Assembly: GCA_018814305.1 (NCBI GenBank)
Contig: JAHJAA010000045.1
Coordinates: 220,807 to 284,806 of the forward strand
DNA from: Pseudomonadota bacterium
Lineage (GTDB): Bacteria; Desulfobacterota; Desulfobulbia; Desulfobulbales; JAGXFP01
Reading direction: 5' to 3'
DNA length: 64,000 nucleotides
Shown here piece by piece: positions 43,525 through 51,369 of the stretch. The translations under genes were made by a program, and so were the position numbers. The stretch's first letter is position 1. The number at the start of each line of letters is the position of its first letter. Under the pieces are notes generated by a model, which made no database searches, was not told where the DNA came from, and saw nothing but the letters and a program-made list of their open reading frames with translations.

Positions 43525-43563
43525 ATCCATTCCGGCGGGTTTGCTCGTTACCGGCTTTATGCT
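43525..43563 (+). repeat. Dispersed intergenic repeat, copy 1 (copy 2 at 51125)
   Basis: This stretch aligns base for base with 51125-51163; about 34 of 39 positions agree. The shared core includes CCGGCGGGTTTGCT and GTTACCGGC. Both copies lie between genes. The flanks differ. Confidence 0.6.
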
Positions 43564-43600
43564 TCTAAGTAACAATGCACGAATAGAAAAAGAATAAGAG

Positions 43601-45295
43601 TCAGCCCACAGTAAAGATTTTCTCAAGGGAGTTACTCCCGACCGGTGGAGAAAGCAACCTTCCCTGCCCCTCATCGCAACCCGCCTCAGCAAGGAACCGG
43701 AACTGACTTTCCGTCTCAATCCCTTCGGCAGTTACCTGCATCAAAAGATTATGAGCCAAAGAGATAATAGCCTTACAGATCGCTTCGTCGGGTTTTTCCA
43801 GGCCGATATTGGACACAAAAGACCGATCGATCTTCAACCGCTTGATGGGAAAATACTTGAGGCTGCTCAAGGAGGAATGACCGGTCCCAAAATCGTCCAG
43901 AGAGAGAGTCATGCCTATTTCCTGCAAACGATGAAAAATTTCTATATTCTCCTGGAAGTGATGCATCAGCGAATCTTCGGTGATCTCGATCTGGATCATT
44001 GATGGCTCAATGCCCTGCTCAGCCGAAATGCGGGCCAGCATATCGATCACTCCGGGTTGGCGGAGCTGGCGGGCTGAAAAATTGACCGCCATTCTTAAAT
44101 CCTTTACTCCGAGCATATTCAACCGCCGAAGTTCTCGGCAGGCTTCACTCATAATCCATTCCCCAACCGAGATAATTAAACCGGTCTCTTCCAATACAGG
44201 CAGAAAACTGCCCGGCAACATCACCTGCTCAACATCCTTCCGGTTCCAGCGCAAAAGAGCCTCAAGGCCGACCGGTTTACGGGAACCAATAATGTAAATC
44301 GGTTGATATTCCAGAAAAAACTCATCTCGATCCTGGGCTCGGTGAAGCCCCCTGATATTTTCCCGGAGGTTCCCCTCTCTCACATCAGTATCTTGGGAGA
44401 AAAAGACATAACGGCTGCCCCCTTCATCTTTGGCGCGATACATGGCAATATCGGCATTCTTCACCAATGATTCCACATCGGCCCCGTCAAACGGGTACAT
44501 CGCCACCCCGACACTCGTTGTTACCCGAAGCTCCATGCCGTCAAAAAGGATGGGCGGCTTCATATTCTCGACGATCCGACCCGCCACCGCGATAACACTC
44601 TTACTGGAATCAACTTCAGGGAGAATCACCACAAATTCGTCCCCACCCAGACGGGCGGCCAGATCATTTTCCCTGATGGATTTAGACAATCTGGCACTGA
44701 CCCCTTTCAGGATCGCATCTCCGGCCCCGTGACCATAGGTGTCATTGATCGGCTTAAACTTGTCCAGATCAAGAAAAAGCAAGCCCAGCAAGGATGACTG
44801 CCGGGAGGCGTGATCTACTGCGCTCTTGATCCGGTCGTGAAACAGATTGCGATTGGGTAACCCAGTGAGTTCATCATACTGGGCCATTTTATGGAGTTCT
44901 TCCTTGGCTTTGTACCGTTCCAGGGAATAACGGATGGAACGCTCGAGGATTTGGGAATTGATCTGCCCCTTGATCAGAAAGTCGGCCGCCCCCTTTTCCA
45001 TGGCCTTCAGATCGATTTCTCGATCCCCTTGGCCGGTCAACAGAATAATCGGGGCCACACAACCGGCAACAAAGGCCTCATGGAGTAAATCCAACCCGGT
45101 TTTGGCGCCCAGTCGGTAATCAAACAGATACAGATCATGGCGGTTCTGTTTGATCTCCTCCAGGGCGCTATCGAAATCAGCCCTCCAGGTCAATTGAAAA
45201 GATGCTTCGGGAATCTCCTGAATCAAATCGCGAGTCAGGATAAAATCATCCTCATCGTCATCCACCAGGAGTATTGACACAGGCTTTGCGCTCAT
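43601..45295 (-). CDS. Response regulator with GGDEF and EAL domains
   Basis: The 564-residue protein has a receiver domain (phosphoacceptor Asp59 in YLFDYRLG), a GGDEF domain with intact RLGGDEF (217-221), and an EAL domain with intact EALLRW (345-350), NFSARQL, EITEDS, LDDFGTG and AEGIET. Both the synthesis and the breakdown site for c-di-GMP look complete, so net activity cannot be told from sequence. GAGAGG precedes the ATG. The upstream response regulator ends seven bases earlier, so it is cotranscribed in the operon with a kinase and a periplasmic binding protein. Confidence 0.95.
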   Translation of the reverse strand: MSAKPVSILLVDDDEDDFILTRDLIQEIPEASFQLTWRADFDSALEEIKQNRHDLYLFDYRLGAKTGLDLLHEAFVAGCVAPIILLTGQGDREIDLKAMEKGAADFLIKGQINSQILERSIRYSLERYKAKEELHKMAQYDELTGLPNRNLFHDRIKSAVDHASRQSSLLGLLFLDLDKFKPINDTYGHGAGDAILKGVSARLSKSIRENDLAARLGGDEFVVILPEVDSSKSVIAVAGRIVENMKPPILFDGMELRVTTSVGVAMYPFDGADVESLVKNADIAMYRAKDEGGSRYVFFSQDTDVREGNLRENIRGLHRAQDRDEFFLEYQPIYIIGSRKPVGLEALLRWNRKDVEQVMLPGSFLPVLEETGLIISVGEWIMSEACRELRRLNMLGVKDLRMAVNFSARQLRQPGVIDMLARISAEQGIEPSMIQIEITEDSLMHHFQENIEIFHRLQEIGMTLSLDDFGTGHSSLSSLKYFPIKRLKIDRSFVSNIGLEKPDEAICKAIISLAHNLLMQVTAEGIETESQFRFLAEAGCDEGQGRLLSPPVGSNSLEKIFTVG

Positions 45296-45302
45296 GTGCC
45301 TC

Positions 45303-45761
45303 TCAAGAATTCTTATTGGGTGGTAGGGTTACAATCTCAAACCAGAATTTCGCCAGGGCCTTCATCACCTCAACCAATCCCACAAAGGAAACAGGTTTCG
45401 TCACAAATGAATTCACGCCAAGGTCATAGGAACGAATGATATCTTCCTCGGCCTTGGAAGTGGTCATGACCACCACGGGAATCGAACGAAGATCCGGGTC
45501 TCCTTTGATCTCTTCCAAGGCCTCCCGGCCACTTTTCTTAGGCATATTCAAATCCAGCAGAATCAGCCCGGGACGAGGGGATTTTTCAGGATCGGCATAT
45601 CCTCCCCTTCGCTTAAGGAAATCCATCAGCTCCTCACCGTCTTCAACAAAAAATATCCGATTGGTCAACCGGGCCTCTTCCAAGGCCTCCTTGGTCATCA
45701 AGCGATCATCCTCATCATCATCCGCCATGAGGATGGTAAACTTTGTTTTCTGATCATCCAT
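45303..45761 (-). CDS. Single-domain response regulator, Rcp1-like
   Basis: The 152-residue protein is a stand-alone receiver: DDDEDD acidic pocket, Asp70 in LILLDLNMPKKSG, VVMTTSK and KPVSF. The length and the GREALEEIK segment are typical of Rcp1/phytochrome-associated regulators. The ATG at 45761 is preferred over the one 42 bases upstream because GAGGA sits five bases before it. It lies between a large kinase and the GGDEF/EAL regulator, and can pass phosphate between them (inference). Confidence 0.93.
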   Translation of the reverse strand: MDDQKTKFTILMADDDEDDRLMTKEALEEARLTNRIFFVEDGEELMDFLKRRGGYADPEKSPRPGLILLDLNMPKKSGREALEEIKGDPDLRSIPVVVMTTSKAEEDIIRSYDLGVNSFVTKPVSFVGLVEVMKALAKFWFEIVTLPPNKNS

Positions 45762-45942
45762 AAGCTTCCTCAACTCTATAAGGGTCTTTATATGTTCATC
45801 CATAACCGTTATCTCAATTTCCTTTTATCACTTTAATTAAAGTATGCCCTATCCTGGCGGCGAAAACAAATGAAAGCAAGGCCCCAGCACAGGTTGCGTT
45901 ATTTTCCCATTAGAGTATACCCACGAAAACCTCGGCAAAACC

Positions 45943-48114
45943 TTACCCCGCATGCCCCTCTGGTTCTTTCGACTGAACCCGGCGAAGGGTCACGGTAAAT
46001 TCAGCCCCGGCCCCAAGTGTCCCGGCGGCCGAGATATCTCCACCATGGCGCTTGGCGATCTTCCGACAGATGGAGAGCCCTATGCCTGTACCTTCATATT
46101 CTTCACGACCGTGCAGTCTCTGGAACACCCCGAAAATTTTCTCTTGATACTTTTCATCAAAGCCGATCCCGTTATCGGTGAAGGTAAGCCGGTACCAGTT
46201 ATTCTCAAGGATTTCTCCACGGATGTCAAGTTGGGGTGCAACCCCTGGGCGGTTGAATTTCAGGCCATTCCCAATCAGATTCTGAAAAAGCTGCCGCATC
46301 TGCATAGGGTCGGCATCAATCACAAGCAACCCCTGGCAGGTTACCTTCCCCCCGGTCTCTTCAATCCTGGTTTCAAGATCGGACAGCACCTCGGTGTAGA
46401 TGTTGTTTAGATCGACCGGTTCAAAAGGCCTGGCCTTGGTTTTGACCCTGGAAAAATTCAAAAGATCATCGATGAGTCGCTGCATCCTGGTTGCCGCACT
46501 TTCCATACGGGCCAGATAGTCAACGCCCTGTTCACCCAAGAGATCGCCAAACTTCATCTTAAGGCGTTCACCGAATGCGGTCACCTTACGGAGTGGCTCT
46601 TTCAGATCATGGGAGGCGATATAGGCAAATTCCTCCAATTCTTGGTTACTCTCCTGGAGCTGTTTGGCAAAATGAGCCAATTTCTGCTCGGCTTCAATCC
46701 GGTCTGAGATATCATGAGCGACCAGAACCGCGCCGGTGGGGTTATTTTCAGGATCCCTCAAGACCGATGAGGTCAGCAGTACCGAAATGGTCTCACCATT
46801 TCGTTTTCGCAGTTCCTTGTCCAGTCCACCGGCCTGTTCGGTCAATTCCGGCATGGCAAAAAACCAGGGGAGATCACCTTGAGGATACCCCACGATAATA
46901 TCCCGCAAGTGCATGCCAAGCATCTCCTCGTAGGAATACCCGAGATCAACGGCCACCTTCCGGTTCACTCGAGTCAGCCTTCCCCTGGAGTCAATGACCA
47001 CCAGGAGGTCATTGATGGTATCGATGATCCGGACCAGATATTCCTTGGATACGGTGGTCTGGGTCAAATCCGCCACCATGGTGTTAAAGGAGTTGACCAG
47101 AGTACCGACCTCGTCATCGGAAGTCACATTCAGTCGCTGGGCATGCCCCCCGACCACCCTGACCGCCTGCCGGGAGAGTTCGAGCAGGGGGCCGATAATC
47201 CGATTGGCCAGGGTATAGACCATAACGCTGCCCAAAACCCCCATGACAACAAGAATAATGAGATAATAGTTCCGGATTCGATTGGATTCAGCGACGAACC
47301 CTGCATAGGGCGTGGACACGACGATGGTCCATGGGTTGATGTCCAAGGGTTGAAGAACACAAAATGAGTCCACCTCAAACAGGCGATCCCGAATCATCAA
47401 GTGCCGTTTCTTCCTGGCAGCCTCCAGCAAGGATTTCGTTTTTAAGGGGTCAAAGACCGGTTTCCCGATCAATTTTCCACTGCTGCTGGCCAGGACCTGT
47501 CCTTCAAGGTCGACGATCAGATTTAAATCATCCCCCCCGACCCCAGGCATTTTCAAAACTTTTTGCAAACGACTCAAGGGATAATACGCCACTATCGTTC
47601 CGACATAAAGACCACCAAAGTAACGCTTGATCCCGAAAAGCAGGCGAAGGGAATACCCATCAGGACCTGAATAAAGCATGGGATCAACTAGGGTGCGACC
47701 GGGTAGTTCTCGGCATCGGGCCAACATCACATCGCCTTCATAACGGGTCTCGGTTCCAAGGGCATGACCGTCCTTGACCCGCACCTCTTCATACCCGTCT
47801 GCCGCCACAAATCGGATATCAGGAAAAATCTTGCTCTGCTCAACAAAAAACTGGACCAGCACCTGTTCCTGGAACTTGGTCGCATACTGCAACACCACAG
47901 GGTTTTCTGCCATTCTGGTCATTTCATTATGGATCATATCCAGTTTGTTGGCGGTCATATCGCTGAGATGATCGGCAACAAACTGGACCCGACCTTCTTC
48001 CAATGCTTGTCGAGAGTTCCTGATCATAAAGACGGAAACCAGCCCAACCACAAGGACAGCGCAGAAGATCATGAAATGGGAGAGGAGGAGTTTGGTTCTG
48101 ATTGAAAGGAACAC
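45943..48114 (-). CDS. Sensor histidine kinase: Cache, HAMP, PAS, HisKA, HATPase
   Basis: The 723-residue kinase has a membrane segment at about 10-30, a large periplasmic Cache-like domain (about 35-275; contains PDIRFVAADGYEEVRVKD and GTIVAYYPLSRL), a second membrane segment near 285-305, HAMP, a PAS domain (about 365-480), HisKA with His502 in IASHDLKEPLRKV, and a HATPase (NLIGNGLKF, DNGIGF, GTGIGLS). The SHDLKEPL form is typical of phytochrome-type kinases. A GTG at 48114 is the likely start. No ATG with a good site is near. It is in an operon with a periplasmic phosphate-type binding protein. Confidence 0.93.
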   Translation of the reverse strand: MFLSIRTKLLLSHFMIFCAVLVVGLVSVFMIRNSRQALEEGRVQFVADHLSDMTANKLDMIHNEMTRMAENPVVLQYATKFQEQVLVQFFVEQSKIFPDIRFVAADGYEEVRVKDGHALGTETRYEGDVMLARCRELPGRTLVDPMLYSGPDGYSLRLLFGIKRYFGGLYVGTIVAYYPLSRLQKVLKMPGVGGDDLNLIVDLEGQVLASSSGKLIGKPVFDPLKTKSLLEAARKKRHLMIRDRLFEVDSFCVLQPLDINPWTIVVSTPYAGFVAESNRIRNYYLIILVVMGVLGSVMVYTLANRIIGPLLELSRQAVRVVGGHAQRLNVTSDDEVGTLVNSFNTMVADLTQTTVSKEYLVRIIDTINDLLVVIDSRGRLTRVNRKVAVDLGYSYEEMLGMHLRDIIVGYPQGDLPWFFAMPELTEQAGGLDKELRKRNGETISVLLTSSVLRDPENNPTGAVLVAHDISDRIEAEQKLAHFAKQLQESNQELEEFAYIASHDLKEPLRKVTAFGERLKMKFGDLLGEQGVDYLARMESAATRMQRLIDDLLNFSRVKTKARPFEPVDLNNIYTEVLSDLETRIEETGGKVTCQGLLVIDADPMQMRQLFQNLIGNGLKFNRPGVAPQLDIRGEILENNWYRLTFTDNGIGFDEKYQEKIFGVFQRLHGREEYEGTGIGLSICRKIAKRHGGDISAAGTLGAGAEFTVTLRRVQSKEPEGHAG

Positions 48115-48261
48115 TATGGTTCTACCCCGAACGCCCTGATTGGAGGATATGGCGTTTTAACATTAATAATTGGTTACATTAACAATAGAGCAGCCATCAT
48201 CCTCTGCCCAAAACGGTGAAATCAAATGTATCAATTCTAATAAATGTCGGTCATTAGCTGG

Positions 48262-49062
48262 TCAATGGACCAGAAGAGCCCCGAACCGACGGATCAATTT
48301 CCCGGCCTGCTCCGAAAAGAGATACTCCATAAATTTCCCGGCCTCTTCACTCAATTCCCCTTTCCAGACCAGAGCAAACGGCACCATCAACGGGTACCCT
48401 TCATCAGCCGTAAGTCCGACACCATCGGCTCCGTTGATTTTCAAAACCCTGACCATATCGGAGGCGGCCATGGAAAGGGCCGTATACCCCACGGTATTTT
48501 CATTCAAGGCAATGGACTGAACCAACTCAGGAGTGGTATAGATCGTTTTACCCACAGTTTTTTTAATTGTGCTGAAACCCGGAATATCCTGCTCCAAGGC
48601 CGCTCGAGAGGAATCTCCGTTTTCACGATCCACTACATAGATTTTGCCGGGAGAGGCACCCAATTGTCCCCAATCGGTTATCCTCCCGGAATAGATCCCG
48701 ACCACCTGCTCACTGGTCAGATTATCAATCCCCGAAACACTCTCATTGACAATAAAAACCACCGGTGAACGGGCAAACTCGCGGTAACTCAAGCCGTACC
48801 GTTTTTCTTTTTCTTTCAAGGGGCGGGCCACTCGACCCAGTTCACTCAACCCGGCAGCTACGTTTTTGATCCCGCCACCGGAGCCGATACTGTCAGGGAT
48901 CACCACCTTAAATCCAGGTTGGAGTTTGGCGAAATCATCGGCCAATAGCCGCATCAGTTCCTGAGAGTCCCCGGTCCCTGGGATTTCCAATAGATGCCCC
49001 GCAAATGCACCGGTTGGTAAAAAAACAAGCAGCATACAAATAAAAAACAAGCGTCGGATCAT
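48262..49062 (-). CDS. Periplasmic phosphate-binding-type protein (PstS-like)
   Basis: The 266-residue exported protein has a signal peptide (cleavage after GAFA) and the PstS/PBP-like fold: IPDSIGSGGGIKNVAAG, ELGRVARPLKEKE, VFIVNESVSGIDNLTSEQVV, IYSGRITDWGQLG, VDRENGDSSRAALEQ. PstS-type proteins bind phosphate; here no pstCAB is nearby. The ATG at 49062 has AAGGAG six bases before it. It is the first gene of the kinase operon, so it probably acts as a ligand-binding input for the kinase rather than for import. That is inference. Confidence 0.88.
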   Translation of the reverse strand: MIRRLFFICMLLVFLPTGAFAGHLLEIPGTGDSQELMRLLADDFAKLQPGFKVVIPDSIGSGGGIKNVAAGLSELGRVARPLKEKEKRYGLSYREFARSPVVFIVNESVSGIDNLTSEQVVGIYSGRITDWGQLGASPGKIYVVDRENGDSSRAALEQDIPGFSTIKKTVGKTIYTTPELVQSIALNENTVGYTALSMAASDMVRVLKINGADGVGLTADEGYPLMVPFALVWKGELSEEAGKFMEYLFSEQAGKLIRRFGALLVH

Positions 49063-49106
49063 GGCCAACTCCTTTTCAGTTGTTATTTCGCCGAAGGTCA
49101 ATTTTA

Positions 49107-49137
49107 ATTATAACAGCAGCCGGCCAAGACAAGTCAA
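49107..49137 (-). promoter_or_regulatory. Probable promoter of the kinase operon
   Basis: On the reverse strand TTGACT (49137-49132) and TATAAT (49112-49107) are separated by 19 bases and lie about 45 bases before the ATG at 49062. The boxes are good; the spacer is slightly long. Confidence 0.5.
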
Positions 49138-49192
49138 ATGAATACGACAATGTCACACTCCGACAGACCACAATATAACTGGAGACACCTTC

Positions 49193-50014
49193 ATGTGGAA
49201 ATCTAAAGACATTTATTATATCTCAGATTCGACCGGCATTCTGATTACCAACCTGGGTCAGTCCCTGATCTGCCAGTTCCCGGAAATCAGCTTTCATGAG
49301 GAAAAATTTCCCTACGTCAAGACCGTGAAAGATGCAGAGAAAACCCTGCAATATATCCACGACAAATCGCTTGGCCGGCGCCCAATCATCTTCAGTACCA
49401 TCATGAATCAGGATGTCCGTAACGTCTTTCGGACCCCTGAAATAGAATTCTTTGATGTCTTCGATTTTCTCCTTGAGCCCCTGGAGACCTGCCTTGAAGC
49501 CAAGGCCCTAAGAGTTCCGGGATTTTCCCGCCATACCGATGACGTCACCATGAACCGGCGGGTTGAGGCTATTCATTACTGCCTGGACCATGACGATGGG
49601 GTCCGGTCTGATGAGTTTGACGATGCGGATGTGATCCTGCTCGGGGTGTCACGGGCCGGCAAGACCCCGGTCAGTGTCTATCTGGCCACCCAGATGGGCC
49701 TGAAGTCGGCAAATTTCCCACTGACCTCAGAATACCTCAGCAATTTCCGGTTGCCCGATTCGGTGGTCCGCAACCGTCGCCGGGCCATCGGCCTCACCAC
49801 CAGTCCGGAGATCTTACGGGGAATGCGGGAAAAACGGTACCCGGACAGCCGGTATGCAAAAATGGCCACCTGTACCACCGAACTCGACCAGGCGGATCAG
49901 ATCTTCCGGCAGCACCATATTCCCCAGGTTTCCACGGCTGGAAAATCCATCGAGGAGATTGCCACCCAAGTTGCCCAGGAACTGGGCCTCGCCAAAAAAC
50001 CGGCAAACATCTGA
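49193..50014 (+). CDS. ppsR: Pyruvate, phosphate dikinase regulatory protein (PSRP)
   Basis: The 273-residue protein is a DUF299-family bifunctional kinase/pyrophosphorylase: IYYISDSTGIL at the start, P-loop GVSRAGKTPVSVYLA at about 152-166, and a C-terminal YAKMATCTTELDQAD. It phosphorylates and dephosphorylates the His/Thr of PPDK or PEP synthase. No ppsA or ppdK is in the window. GGAG lies about 12 bases before the ATG. The gene converges with the DUF362 gene at a five-base gap. Confidence 0.95.
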   Translation: MWKSKDIYYISDSTGILITNLGQSLICQFPEISFHEEKFPYVKTVKDAEKTLQYIHDKSLGRRPIIFSTIMNQDVRNVFRTPEIEFFDVFDFLLEPLETCLEAKALRVPGFSRHTDDVTMNRRVEAIHYCLDHDDGVRSDEFDDADVILLGVSRAGKTPVSVYLATQMGLKSANFPLTSEYLSNFRLPDSVVRNRRRAIGLTTSPEILRGMREKRYPDSRYAKMATCTTELDQADQIFRQHHIPQVSTAGKSIEEIATQVAQELGLAKKPANI

Positions 50015-50018
50015 AACA

Positions 50019-50840
50019 TCAAAGTACTTCAACAATCTCCAATGGGGTTCCCCGCCCCAATTCCCCATGGGCGCCGGAGAGATAATCGATCCTTTGCCAG
50101 TCCCTTTTGAGGAGTCCGGCCCCATAGACATCAATAGCCACCGGATCGGTTGAGGCAGCCAGTTTCCGATGGGGCGGCTCACAGGTCGGCCCCCAGAGAT
50201 GGGCTTCCTGCATGCCCACCGTGGCATCAAGAATGGTAAAATCAGGAGTCCGATAGCGGTTGAGATCGAGCACAGCTTCCTGGATATGATCGTGAAACAA
50301 GGCCTTTTTCCAATGTCCTCCCTTCTGATAATGGGCGGGAGGAGCACAGCCCATCATATTTTTCATGGTCAGAGTCACGTTAGCCAGACTATGGGCCTTC
50401 AAGACCGGAATCGACAAAAGAAAAGCATCATAGACGATCTCCGGCAGGTACATCTCCGGCCACCGCTGGCATTGATCCAGCTTCCGATACCGCAGGGGAG
50501 CCGTATTGAGATCGAGCAACGTGATGGATTTCCGCCCAGCCATTTCCTCATACCCCAGTTCTCTAAAACACCTGCCGGTTTCATACTCCCGGGCGCCACT
50601 ACCCTCTCCAATCACCAGATTGAGCCCGGGACACCGCCCCTGAAGAAAATCCACGACCGCTTCAACCAATCCGACCGGAGTCGTGATTGGAGGGGGCAAC
50701 GCCTCGACCAGATTCGGCTTAATCAAAACCGTGGTATAATCACCAATGGCTTCGACCAAACCAGCCACTGCCAACAGCTTTTCACAACTATCGTGCCAGT
50801 TCACAAACTGGCAGACATGGACAACCCCTTGATTATTCAT
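50019..50840 (-). CDS. DUF362-family protein
   Basis: The 273-residue protein has the DUF362 pattern. It includes TTVLIKPNLVEALPPPITTP, VIGEGSGAREYETG, LSIPVLKAHSLANVTLTMKN, MMGCAPPAHYQKG and LDATVGMQEAHLWGP. It lacks the C-terminal ferredoxin-like cysteine cluster found in many relatives. Its catalytic role is not known. Start choice is uncertain: ATG 50840 is used here, but a TTG at 50870 also has an AAGG upstream. It stands alone, converging with ppsR. Confidence 0.85.
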   Translation of the reverse strand: MNNQGVVHVCQFVNWHDSCEKLLAVAGLVEAIGDYTTVLIKPNLVEALPPPITTPVGLVEAVVDFLQGRCPGLNLVIGEGSGAREYETGRCFRELGYEEMAGRKSITLLDLNTAPLRYRKLDQCQRWPEMYLPEIVYDAFLLSIPVLKAHSLANVTLTMKNMMGCAPPAHYQKGGHWKKALFHDHIQEAVLDLNRYRTPDFTILDATVGMQEAHLWGPTCEPPHRKLAASTDPVAIDVYGAGLLKRDWQRIDYLSGAHGELGRGTPLEIVEVL

Positions 50841-51045
50841 AGGATGACAGCCCTGCTCCACCTGCTCCAACCTTGCCTTATGACCATGAGGAAATCGCCT
50901 CCGAAAGAGTAGGCGATTGAAAGGCGCCCTTCATTCCCTCATCCTTTCCTCCACAGCACCTTCTTTTCCAATGCTTACCAGAGTTATCTATGCTAAGATA
51001 TGATGTTTAAACCAAAAAAAATGAACTATCCAGCTGCACTCCATC

Positions 51046-51104
51046 TGTGTCCGATTCGATCTTCCAGCATACCAATGTATAGCTGAAAGACCGAATCGGA
51101 CACA
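51046..51104. repeat. Perfect 13-base inverted repeat in the DUF362/ABC-F gap
   Basis: TGTGTCCGATTCG (51046-51058) and CGAATCGGACACA (51092-51104) form a perfect stem with a 33-base loop. Flanks AACTAT (about 51024) and ATAGTT (51121) extend the symmetry outward with mismatches. It has no T-run. It may be a regulatory hairpin, a terminator of an upstream leftward or rightward transcript, or part of a repeat element. The rest of 50841-51369 has no gene; dispersed repeat copy 2 follows. Confidence 0.5.
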
Positions 51105-51124
51105 TCTGACGCGCGTCTGAATAG

Positions 51125-51163
51125 TTCCATCCCGGCGGGTTTGCTTGTTACCGGCATTATGCT
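51125..51163 (+). repeat. Dispersed intergenic repeat, copy 2 (copy 1 at 43525)
   Basis: It matches the copy at 43525-43563 with about 34 of 39 identical bases. It lies 21 bases after the inverted repeat at 51046-51104, so the two may belong to one larger repeat unit. Confidence 0.6.
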
Positions 51164-51369
51164 GGATAATTACAAAAAATGAATACTGGTTCATACTATA
51201 AAATCGGCTAGAGCCTTTCAAACTATTTTCCAATTATGAAAGGGCCTGCAATAATAGTGTAGCCGCTCAATTCCGACCGGCATCCCGCCCAGACAAACAA
51301 TAGCGATAATTGGAGTTACCCCGCATCTTCAAGGGAATCACCAACGACCTCTACAAATCACCGGCTTCC

